The notes under the pieces: model-generated
Seen by the model: only the letters and a program-made list of their open reading frames with translations
Databases searched by the model: none
What the model was told of the DNA's origin: nothing
Source: Rhodanobacter sp. DHG33
Lineage (GTDB): Bacteria > Pseudomonadota > Gammaproteobacteria > Xanthomonadales > Rhodanobacteraceae
Direction: 5' to 3'
NCBI RefSeq assembly: GCF_014843005.1
Contig: NZ_JACYXM010000002.1
Coordinates: 248,001 to 312,000 of the forward strand
DNA: 64,000 bases
Made by a program: the position numbers and the translations under genes
Shown here: positions 59,401 through 64,000 of the stretch, one piece after another
Layout of the letters: the number at the start of each line of letters is the position of its first letter
How positions within the stretch are numbered: the first letter of the stretch is position 1

Positions 59401-62077
59401 CGGCAACACGATCACCAACGTGGCAGCCGGCACGAGCAGCACGGATGCGGTGAACCTGAGCCAGTTGCAGGCGGCGCAGGCGGCGGCGACGACGCACTAC
59501 TACAGCGTCAACGACGGCGGCACGCAGGGCGGCAACTACAACAACAACGGGGCCACGGGCACCAACGCGCTGGCCGCTGGCGTGGGTGCGGTGGCTTCCG
59601 GCAGTGGCAGCACCGCTATCGGCAATGGCGCGCAGGCGACGAGTGCCTCGTCGATCTCGGTGGGCAACGGCAACGTGGTGTCGGGTGCGAACTCGGGTGC
59701 GTTCGGCGATCCGAGCACGGTCTCGGGCACGGGCTCGTACTCGGTGGGCAACAACAACACGGTCGCCAACAACAACACCTTCGTGGTCGGCAACGGAGTC
59801 ACCACCACACAGGACAACAGCGTGGTGCTGGGCAATGCTTCGACGGATCGCGCAGCGACCGCGGTGACGGGCGGCACGATCAACGGCACGGCCTACACCT
59901 ATGCCGGTCCGGGCTCGGCAGCCAATGGCGTGGTGAGCGTGGGCGCGAAGGGTGCGGAACGCCAGATCATCAACGTGGCGGCGGGCGAGGTGAGCAGCAC
60001 CAGCACGGATGCAGTGAATGGCAGCCAGCTGTATGCCGCGAACACGGCCATCACGGCCGTGGGAACTACGGTGACCAACTTGGGCAACAGTGTGGCGGCC
60101 GGGCTGGGCGGCGGCAGCACCTATGACTCGACGACGGGCACGGTGGTCACCTCGCTGAACGTGGGCGGCAACACGTACACCACCGTCAACGATGCACTGA
60201 CCGCGGTGAGCAATACCGCGAACGCGGGCTGGAACCTGTCGGCGAACGGTGGCACCGGCGTGAACATCAAACCGGGGGCGACGGTGGACGTGTCGCCGGG
60301 TGCAAGCGGCAACATCACGGTGAGCCAGAACGCCACGAACGGCAACCTGACGGTCGACACCAATCCGAACCTGACGGCGACCAGCGTCACCACCGGCAAC
60401 ACGGTGATGAACAGCAGTGGTGTGACGGTCAACAACGGCACGAACAGCACGACCTACGGCGCGAACGGCCTGAGCATCACCAACGGTCCGAGCGTGACCG
60501 TGGCCGGCATCGCCGCCGGCAACCAGAAGATCACCCAGGTCGCGGCGGGCGACGTCAGCGCCACCAGCACCGACGCGGTGAACGGTTCGCAGCTCTACGC
60601 CACCAACCAGAGCATCACCAACATCACCAACGGCAAGGCCGGTCCGTTCCAGTCCGACAACTCGGTCACCACGACCGCCCCGGTGGCCTCCGGCACCAAC
60701 GCCACGGCCGGCGGCTTCGGTGCCAGCGCGACGGGCGTGGCCTCGACCGTGGTGGGCAACAACGCCACCGACAACGGCGTGGCCAACTCCACCGTGCTGG
60801 GCCAGGGTGCGAGCATCGCAGCCGGCACCACAGGCAGCAACGTGGCTCTGGGCCAGGGCTCGACGGTGGCGTCCGCCGCCGTGCCGACGGGCAGCGGCAC
60901 GATCAACGGCACCACCTACCAGTACGCGGGCGGCACCCCGGCCGGCGTGGTGAGCGTGGGCAGCGCCGGCAACGAACGCCAGGTCACCAACGTGGCGGCG
61001 GGCCAGGTCACGGCCACCAGCACCGATGCGGTGAACGGCAGCCAGCTCTACGCCACCAACCAGGCGATCACGGCGGTGGGAACCACGGTGACCAACCTGG
61101 GCAACAGCACGGCGGCGGGTCTAGGCGGTGGTAGCACGTACAACAGCACCACGGGCCAACTCACCACCAACCTGAGCGTAGGTGGCAACACCTACACCAG
61201 CGTCAACGACGCGTTGAACGCGGTCAGCACCACGGCCAGCGCGGGCTGGAACATGACCACCGCGGCCACCGGCACGGGCGTGGCCAACGGCAGCAGCGTG
61301 GCCAAGGTGGCGCCGGGGGCGACAGCCACGATCACCGCCGGCAACAACATCGTCACCACGCAGAACGGTGCGGACGTGGCCATCGGGGTAAACCCGGTGC
61401 TGACGGGGCTGACCAGCGTGACGACCGGCAACACGACGGTGAACACCAACGGCGTGACGGTGAACGACGGCACCAACAGCACCACGTACGGCTCGACCGG
61501 CATGACCATCGCCAACGGCCCGAGCGTGACCACGTCGGGCGTCAACGCCGGTGGTCAGCAGATCACCAACGTGGCGGCCGGCACGGCGGCGAACGACGCA
61601 GTGAACGTCAGTCAGCTGCAGGCGGCGCAGGCCGGCAACGTGAAGTACGACACCAACGCCGACGGCAGCATCAACTACGACAGCATCACGCTGAACCCGA
61701 ACGGCTCGCCCACCGCCATCCACAACGTGGCGCCGGGAACGGCCCCGACAGATGCGGCGAACGTGGGGCAAGTGGAACAGGGCATGCAGGCGGTGCAGAA
61801 CTGGTCGAAGAGCTACACCGACCAGGCCGTCAACAACCTGGGACACCAAGCCTTTGCAGGCGTGGCGTCGGCGATTGCGACAGCCAACGTGCCGCAGGCC
61901 TACCAGCCGAACCAGAGCTCGGCCGGCGTGGGCCTGGGCAACTTCCACGGCGAATCGGCGATTTCGGTGGGCGTATCCACGATCTCCGAGAGCGGCCGCC
62001 TGATCTTCAAGGCCAATGCCTCCAGCGATACGCGTGGCGGCGCCGGGGTGGGCGTGGGCGCGGCGGTGGTCTGGTAA
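50477..62077 (+). CDS. Giant trimeric autotransporter adhesin (YadA-like)
   Basis: About 3866 residues. Start 50477 follows CTGGAGCAGGTC and opens with MNKIHSKVWNKSLGQLVVAS, the extended signal peptide of type V secretion; the hydrophobic core (FKLVVTALLFSGYAIW) ends near VAATF. To about residue 1110 lie YadA-head left-handed beta-roll repeats (AIG-x-x-A type), in at least three blocks each closing with a GRGA/YGIAEGD or YGIAQGD motif. The stalk follows, with eleven NGSQLY neck motifs and five SQLQAAQA-type motifs (one reads SQLQTAQA). At least four head-like inserts begin GPFVSDQSV or GPFQSDNSV. The last 75 residues are the YadA anchor (AGVASAIATANVPQAYQ to GVGAAVVW, final Trp). It should trimerise, pass its own passenger out and bind host, abiotic or cell surfaces. 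Size is close to AtaA (3630). Long repeats make misassembly possible. Confidence 0.95.
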   Translation: MNKIHSKVWNKSLGQLVVASELATSSSGGKTTGQAHTAISSTTFKLVVTALLFSGYAIWTDKAVAATFNCTGTGIGNGMVCGTGNTASNVTDIAIGSTAYANSGSSGNGNTAIGQGAYAATRTATGGGVYAGKSYGGNGQSIALGAYAGAMGDQSTALGNDAMAYGNSSIAVGGDDVDAVSATAYAKAATINGKTYAAGSTANATLYTALTGSTAIAPGVYYAPTAGDASIALGMQATAGGTYNNPLPNQGTFTQTGVFDIAIGTQASAGGFASIAIGTGANATADASFAIGPNAQASGVESTAFGVSAKASQSFAVAIGNGGTSAATYTQASGTGAIAIGGNGTAGAIAAGTNAVAIGGQTNVASAATSGVAIGRGATVNGTYGIAEGDSATANNSNDFAFGKSSVAGVSGSTTLTNDMAVGTSALATGGNATAFGTSANAAGGSSMAVGPSANAWNTNDAAFGNSAVAGVSGSTSLTNDTAFGASAMAIGGSSTAIGPSANAVGGSSMAVGSKTFAYNTNDAAFGSGAVAGVSGSASLTNDTAFGVSAKATGGNSTAIAPSAQATGANSTAIGSSANAAGTNTMAIGPSANAYNNYDSAFGSNAVAGVSGGSVTYDTALGYQATATGGYSMALGPSAKASAAGALAFGGNASGSATAAATNAIAIGGQSSVAAAGTSGVAVGRGATVSGAYGIAEGDGVSSGATGQNVAIGSSGTTANAGSSTGGAVAIGMKQTATGNGAVAIGDPNTANGTGAVVLGANDTAAGNTAGTTAANGAVAIGNSNTAIGQGSVALGNSSTVSAAGGLAFGDTANAVGGNAIAIGSSASATMAGDIALGNKAVANTPTGATLPSVAIGVGTTATGGAGDVAMGSYAQVTSTNANMNGGVAIGNSAQSIVTGTSGASPTAIGNNARAIGLGSETAIGDYATATGTDAVAIGGHAGSAGSSASGNQSTAIGQSANSAGQSAVAIGNGVNAYNTGSLALGGTAVAGVSGSATVANDTAIGNQTSATGGQSQAIGYNSKASAANASAIGASANASAAGATAIGGNSTAGSSAAATNAIAIGGQSSVVAAGTSGIAIGRGASVNGAYGIAQGDAASVKAAGGVALGSSAVATNAGDVALGQNSTTSAPSTGPYTINGGTPAGTSDTTGVVSVGTSSAPRQIQNVAAGTVSSTSLDAINGSQLYAVGTSVNNLGTSVANGLGGGSTYNSTTGAVTTSLSVGGNTYTTVNNALNAVNTTASEGWNVTTAATGSGTASNTSVANVAPGATATFTAGNNLIATQNGTTVAFGLNPVLTGLTSVTAGNTVMNNAGVTVSGGANGTVSLGNAGLNNGNNTITGVAPGTLSATSTQAVNGSQLYATNQQVNTNTTNIATNTSNIATNTTNISNLTNGKVGPFVSDQSVTAVQPVSSGANAAAGGFGASATGAASTVVGNQATDNGNANATVLGQGASIASGTAGSNVALGQGSTVAAAAVPTATGVINGTTYSYAGGTPNGVVSIGTASAPRQLTNVAAGQVTSTSLDAVNGSQLYATNQAIQSANTTAGKGWNLSANGGTGVNIAPGATVDVSPGSSGNIAVSQNATNGNLTIDTNPNLTATSVTTGNAVVNSSGVTVNGGSNPVSLTDTGLNNGGNTITNVAAGVNATDAVNLSQLQAAQAAATTHYYSVNSTVTGTGSNYSNDGATGTNALAAGVNSTAGGIFATATGYQNAASGDYSVALGNQNTASGESGVAIGVTNTVGGVQGTAVGSGNTASGDQASVIGTANTASNKFALAAGYGNTAGGQQSIAIGNDNNVSGNASGAVGGPTTVSGTSSYSVGNNNTVANNNTFVVGNGVTTTQDNSVVLGNASTDRTATTVTGDTINGTAYTYAGQGSAANGVVSVGAKGAERQIINVAAGEVSGTSTDVVNGSQLYAADTAITALGTTVTELGNTTASALGGGSTYNSSTGQLTTVLNVGGNTYNNVNSALTAINTTASKGWNLSANGGTGVNIAPGATVDVSPGSSGNIAVSQNATNGNLTIDTNPNLTATSVTTGNTVMNTGGVTVSDGTNSTTYSSTGMSITNGPSVTTTGINAGNTQITNVASGTSSTDAVNLSQLQAAQAAAASTVVAGTNVASVGTTTAADGHTIYTVNANGASVSAGSSAVNVTAGTPNANNVTDYAVDLSSATKNTLNNAVQYDDSTHTSVTLGGVGSTTPVTLTNVAPGNLSSTSTDAVNGSQLYATNQQVSTNTTNIATNTSNIATNTTNISNLTNGKVGPFVSDQSVTGVQPVSSGANAAAGGFGASATGAASTVVGNQATDNGNANATVLGQGASIASGTAGSNVALGQGSTVAAAAVPTATGVINGTTYSYAGGTPNGVVSIGTASAPRQLTNVAAGQVTSTSLDAVNGSQLYATNQAIQSANTTANKGWNLSANGGTGVNIAPGATVDVSPGSSGNIAVSQNATNGNLTIDTNPNLTATSVTTGNTVMNTGGVTVNDGTNSTTYSSTGMSITNGPSVTTTGINAGNTQITNVASGTSSTDAVNLSQLQTAQAAAASTVVAGTNVASVGTTTAADGHTIYTVNANGASVSAGSSAVNVTAGTPNANNVTDYAVDLSSATKNTLNNAVQYDDSTHTSVTLGGVGSTTPVTLTNVAPGNLSSTSTEAVNGSQLYATNQQVSTNTTNIATNTSNIATNTTNISNLTNGKVGPFVSDQSVTAVQPVSSGANAAAGGFGASATGAASTVMGNQATDNGNANATVLGQGASIASGTAGSNVALGQGSTVAAAAVPTATGVINGTTYSYAGGTPNGVVSVGSAGNTRQITNVAAGQVTSSSTDAVNGSQLYAANTAITALGTTVTELGNTTASALGGGSTYNSSTGQVTTVLNVGGNTYNSVNSALTAINTTASKGWSLSANGGAGVNIAPGATVDVSPGSSGNIAVSQNATNGNLTIDTNPNLTATSVTTGNTVVNSSGVTVSGGTNPVSLTDTGLNNGGNTITNVAAGTSSTDAVNLSQLQAAQAAATTHYYSVNDGGTQGGNYNNNGATGTNALAAGVGAVASGSGSTAIGNGAQATSASSISVGNGNVVSGANSGAFGDPSTVSGTGSYSVGNNNTVANNNTFVVGNGVTTTQDNSVVLGNASTDRAATAVTGGTINGTAYTYAGPGSAANGVVSVGAKGAERQIINVAAGEVSSTSTDAVNGSQLYAANTAITAVGTTVTNLGNSVAAGLGGGSTYDSTTGTVVTSLNVGGNTYTTVNDALTAVSNTANAGWNLSANGGTGVNIKPGATVDVSPGASGNITVSQNATNGNLTVDTNPNLTATSVTTGNTVMNSSGVTVNNGTNSTTYGANGLSITNGPSVTVAGIAAGNQKITQVAAGDVSATSTDAVNGSQLYATNQSITNITNGKAGPFQSDNSVTTTAPVASGTNATAGGFGASATGVASTVVGNNATDNGVANSTVLGQGASIAAGTTGSNVALGQGSTVASAAVPTGSGTINGTTYQYAGGTPAGVVSVGSAGNERQVTNVAAGQVTATSTDAVNGSQLYATNQAITAVGTTVTNLGNSTAAGLGGGSTYNSTTGQLTTNLSVGGNTYTSVNDALNAVSTTASAGWNMTTAATGTGVANGSSVAKVAPGATATITAGNNIVTTQNGADVAIGVNPVLTGLTSVTTGNTTVNTNGVTVNDGTNSTTYGSTGMTIANGPSVTTSGVNAGGQQITNVAAGTAANDAVNVSQLQAAQAGNVKYDTNADGSINYDSITLNPNGSPTAIHNVAPGTAPTDAANVGQVEQGMQAVQNWSKSYTDQAVNNLGHQAFAGVASAIATANVPQAYQPNQSSAGVGLGNFHGESAISVGVSTISESGRLIFKANASSDTRGGAGVGVGAAVVW
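50700..53850 (+). repeat. YadA-head repeat region of the adhesin
   Basis: About 3.1 kb coding for short beta-roll repeats. A longer unit is visible: the VAGVSGS motif recurs near 51696, 51882, 52068 and 52296, spaced 186, 186 and 228 bases, in diverged copies. Boundaries are approximate. Confidence 0.7.
56404..57565 (+). repeat. Adhesin stalk direct repeat, copy 1
   Basis: Near-identical to copy 2 at an offset of exactly 1293 bases (431 codons), for example GWNLSANGG at 56414 and 57707, and GKVGPF at 57245 and 58538. It includes a stalk part with the TTTAADGHTIYT segment, the neck and a head-like insert. A diverged counterpart of the neck/insert part begins near 54541. Confidence 0.85.
57697..58858 (+). 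repeat. Adhesin stalk direct repeat, copy 2
   Basis: Second copy of the 1.16 kb unit. Differences are few and mostly silent. After about 58858 it diverges into GSAGNTRQITNVAAG and the NTAITALGTTVTEL stretch that also follows the neck at 56206. Recombination between the copies would delete or add 431 residues in frame. Confidence 0.85.
61860..62077 (+). other. YadA-type membrane anchor domain
   Basis: The last 73 codons of the adhesin encode four amphipathic beta strands per monomer, ending in Trp, which assemble a 12-strand trimeric barrel in the outer membrane. A short coiled coil (VEQGMQAVQNWSKSYTDQAV) leads into it. Confidence 0.9.
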
Positions 62078-62091
62078 GGGCGAGGTAAGGA

Positions 62092-62160
62092 CATCCGGAC
62101 GCGGTCGCGCCCGGATGCGGGGAACAGGAACAGCTATGCCCCGGCGCAACGCGCGGGGCA
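62092..62160 (+). other. Two stem-loops between adhesin and lipoprotein genes
   Basis: CATCCGG (62092-62098) with CCGGATG (62111-62117), and TGCCCCG (62137-62143) with CGGGGCA (62154-62160). Neither is followed by T residues, so they do not look like terminators. They may stabilise the 3' end of the long message or adjust the ratio of adhesin to lipoprotein. Confidence 0.4.
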
Positions 62161-62181
62161 CGCAACAGAAAGGGTGGCAAC

Positions 62182-63051
62182 ATGAAAGCGACATTCAGCA
62201 AATCGACCGCGGCGACGTGCCTGCTGATGGTCTTCATGGTTCTGGCGGTCTTGATGGTGCTGTTGGTGCTGTCGGGCTGCGGCAATGTGAGTCATCGGGT
62301 AGCCAACGACGGCAAGAGCGCCGGTGAGCTGGTGTGGCCAGAGCCCGGCGACACCACGCCGATCCACGCCAACGGCACCTGGCCCACGCTGGACAGCCTG
62401 CGCCAGGTGCATGCCGGCGAGAGCAAGAACCAGATCGCCGCGCTGATCGGCTTCCCGCACTTCAGCGAAGGCGTGGTGGCCGTGCGCGAGTGGAACTACC
62501 TGTTCCACTTCCGCACCGCGGATCACCCCGACACGGTATGTCAGTACAAGGTGCTGTTCGACGACGCCAAGCTGGCGCAGAGCTTTTACTGGAAGCCTGC
62601 GTCGTGTGCCGAGATGCTGAAGGCGACGCCCGCAGCGCCCGTGGCTGCGGCGGCTGAGCAGCACTTCACCCTGTCCGCCGATGCGCTGTTTGCGTTCGAC
62701 AAGTCGAGCCTGGAAGACATCAAGCCGGACGGTCGCACGCAGCTGGACAAGCTGGCCGCGCAGATCACGGGCGAAGGCCAGGAACTGGGCATGGTGCACG
62801 TGATCGGCTACACCGACCGCCTGGGCAGCGACGACCACAACGACCGGCTGTCGCAGAAGCGTGCCTACACGGTGATGGAATACCTGATGCAGCACGGCGT
62901 GCCGTCGCGCCTGATCGTGGCGGAAGGCCGCGGTTCGGTGGCTCCGGTGACCACCGACTGCAGCCAGGACGACCGCGCCGCCCTGATCGCCTGTCTGGCG
63001 CCGGATCGGCGCGTCGAGATCATCGTCATCGGGCGACACAGCGACAGCTGA
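62182..63051 (+). CDS. Lipoprotein with SmpA/OmlA-like and OmpA domains, TpgA-like
   Basis: 289 residues. The long signal ends in the lipobox LVLSGC with Cys33; Gly at +2 predicts outer-membrane sorting. An SmpA/OmlA (BamE)-like domain covers about 65-150 ([20 protein letters not shown], then [10 protein letters not shown]). The OmpA peptidoglycan-binding domain is at about 165-285 ([39 protein letters not shown]). The same pair of domains and the position after a trimeric adhesin match Acinetobacter TpgA, which fastens AtaA to peptidoglycan. It lies 104 bases after the adhesin and ends in a strong terminator. Confidence 0.88.
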   Translation: MKATFSKSTAATCLLMVFMVLAVLMVLLVLSGCGNVSHRVANDGKSAGELVWPEPGDTTPIHANGTWPTLDSLRQVHAGESKNQIAALIGFPHFSEGVVAVREWNYLFHFRTADHPDTVCQYKVLFDDAKLAQSFYWKPASCAEMLKATPAAPVAAAAEQHFTLSADALFAFDKSSLEDIKPDGRTQLDKLAAQITGEGQELGMVHVIGYTDRLGSDDHNDRLSQKRAYTVMEYLMQHGVPSRLIVAEGRGSVAPVTTDCSQDDRAALIACLAPDRRVEIIVIGRHSDS

Positions 63052-63067
63052 TCGTCAGGCGCCTCGG

Positions 63068-63105
63068 AAAGCAAAAGGCCACGCGCTCGCGTGGCCTTTT
63101 GCTTT
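63068..63105 (+). terminator. Strong terminator after the TpgA-like gene
   Basis: Stem AAAGCAAAAGGCCACG (63068-63083) with CGTGGCCTTTTGCTTT (63090-63105), six-base loop, then TT. It is symmetrical and may also serve the convergent alanine dehydrogenase gene. Confidence 0.92.
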
Positions 63106-63148
63106 TTGATGCCGCACGTCGCTGCATCGATGCAGCGGGATGCCGGCC

Positions 63149-64000
63149 TTACATGCCGATCGCGGTTTCCGCCTTCACGTACGGCAGGCCGTGCGCTTCG
63201 GCCACCGGCTCGCAAGTCAGCTTGCCTTCGCACACGTTGAGGCCGTTGCGCAGGTGCGCGTCCTGCGCCAGCGCCTTCTTCCAGCCGTTGTTGGCCAGCG
63301 AGAGCGCGAAGGGCAGAGTGACGTTGTTGAGCGCGAAGGTGGAGGTGCGCGCCACGGCGCCCGGCATGTTGGCCACGCAGTAGTGCACCACGCCGTCGAC
63401 CACGTAGGTCGGCTCGGCATGGGTGGTGGCGTGCGAGGTCTCGACGCAACCGCCCTGGTCGATGGCGACGTCCACGATCACCGAACCCGGCTTCATGGTC
63501 TTCAGCATGTCGCGGGTGACCAGCTTCGGCGCGGCGGCGCCGGGGATCAGCACGGTGCCGATCAGCAGGTCGGCGCGGCGCACCAGTTCCTCGATCGCGG
63601 CGCGGGTGGAGAACACGGTGGAGATCGCGGTGCCGAACTGCGCGGCGAGGCGCTTCAGCGCGTCGGCCGAACGGTCGACCACGGTGACCTTGGCGCCCAT
63701 GCCCACGGCGATGGTCGCCGCGTGGGTGCCGGACACGCCGCCGCCCAGGATCACCACTTCCGCCGCCGGCACGCCGGGCACGCCGCCCAGCAGCACGCCG
63801 CGGCCACCCTGCGCCTTCTCCAGCGAGTGCGCGCCCACCTGCGGTGCGAGACGGCCGGCCACTTCGGACATCGGCGTCAGCAGCGGCAGCGTGCCGTTCG
63901 CGGCGGTCACCGTTTCATAGGCGACGCAGATGGCGCCGGATTCGATCAGGTCCTTGGTCTGCTCCAGGTCGGGAGCGAGGTGCAGGTAGGTGAACAGGAT
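63149..64000 (-). CDS. ald: Alanine dehydrogenase, C-terminal part
   Basis: The gene enters from the right edge; 283 residues are visible. [18 protein letters not shown] is the family segment at the cut, NAD binding is at [20 protein letters not shown], and [15 protein letters not shown] carries the conserved active-site Asp. It converts L-alanine to pyruvate and ammonia with NAD+. The N-terminal catalytic Lys and His are outside the window. Confidence 0.93.
   Translation of the reverse strand: MLFTYLHLAPDLEQTKDLIESGAICVAYETVTAANGTLPLLTPMSEVAGRLAPQVGAHSLEKAQGGRGVLLGGVPGVPAAEVVILGGGVSGTHAATIAVGMGAKVTVVDRSADALKRLAAQFGTAISTVFSTRAAIEELVRRADLLIGTVLIPGAAAPKLVTRDMLKTMKPGSVIVDVAIDQGGCVETSHATTHAEPTYVVDGVVHYCVANMPGAVARTSTFALNNVTLPFALSLANNGWKKALAQDAHLRNGLNVCEGKLTCEPVAEAHGLPYVKAETAIGM

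Noticed and set aside
56027-59497. 1156-codon open frame antisense to the adhesin
   Set aside because: It is rich in Arg, His and Val with the same repeat pattern as the adhesin and is caused by the lack of stops opposite GC-rich repeats. No start site or domain supports it.
54500-61100. Regular direct repeats that could suggest a CRISPR array
   Set aside because: The repeats are hundreds of bases long, in frame and coding for adhesin modules; no cas genes are present.

Overview
The window is a 64 kb stretch of a GC-rich chromosome from a gammaproteobacterium. It most likely belongs to the Xanthomonadales, near Rhodanobacter, Dyella or Luteibacter. This is inferred from codon use, a xanthomonadin/aryl-polyene type gene cluster, a leucine dehydrogenase, a Clp/CRP-type site and an intergenic repeat of a kind I recall from that order. 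No rRNA, tRNA, CRISPR array, prophage or insertion sequence was recognised. All functional assignments come from reading motifs and recalling families; no database search was run.

Region 1 to 28 kb is mostly housekeeping and transport. It holds a partial Maf pyrophosphatase, a CPBP protease, a TerC/CBS protein (YoaE type), a MAPEG protein, a zinc metallopeptidase, a YkgJ protein, an ECF sigma/anti-sigma pair divergent from a metallophosphoesterase plus cupredoxin operon, a YgiD dioxygenase, a secreted orphan protein, two DEAD-box helicases (DeaD and RhlE types), an SDR, a GNAT enzyme, two MFS carriers, SlyD, a secreted esterase, a DUF3761-like protein, an MscS channel, a drug-efflux MFS protein and an MsbA-like ABC exporter. 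The two ECF-controlled operons appear to share matching divergent promoters.

Region 28.2 to 41.9 kb is one minus-strand run of overlapping genes for an aryl polyene (xanthomonadin-like) pigment. It contains two acyl carrier proteins, three ketosynthases, a chain-length-factor-like protein, two hotdog dehydratases, a ketoreductase, a methyltransferase, a thioesterase, two acyltransferases, a glycosyltransferase, a LolA-like protein, an MMPL exporter and a membrane protein. No aromatic starter-activating ligase or starter-forming enzyme lies in the run.

Region 42.2 to 63 kb starts with leucine dehydrogenase. It continues with a signalling and adhesion locus: a CHASE2 protein, a LysM/FecR protein and a hybrid histidine kinase on the minus strand, then a divergent RcsB-like response regulator, an 11.6 kb trimeric autotransporter adhesin gene (about 3866 residues) and an SmpA/OmpA-type lipoprotein resembling the TpgA partner of AtaA. 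A near-perfect CRP/Clp palindrome lies about 330 bp upstream of the adhesin. The window closes with a partial alanine dehydrogenase.

The strongest candidates for something new are the two-component/FecR/CHASE2/adhesin/TpgA-like locus, the divergent ECF promoter module with its metallophosphoesterase and cupredoxin, and a 38-codon open frame coupled at both ends inside the pigment operon.
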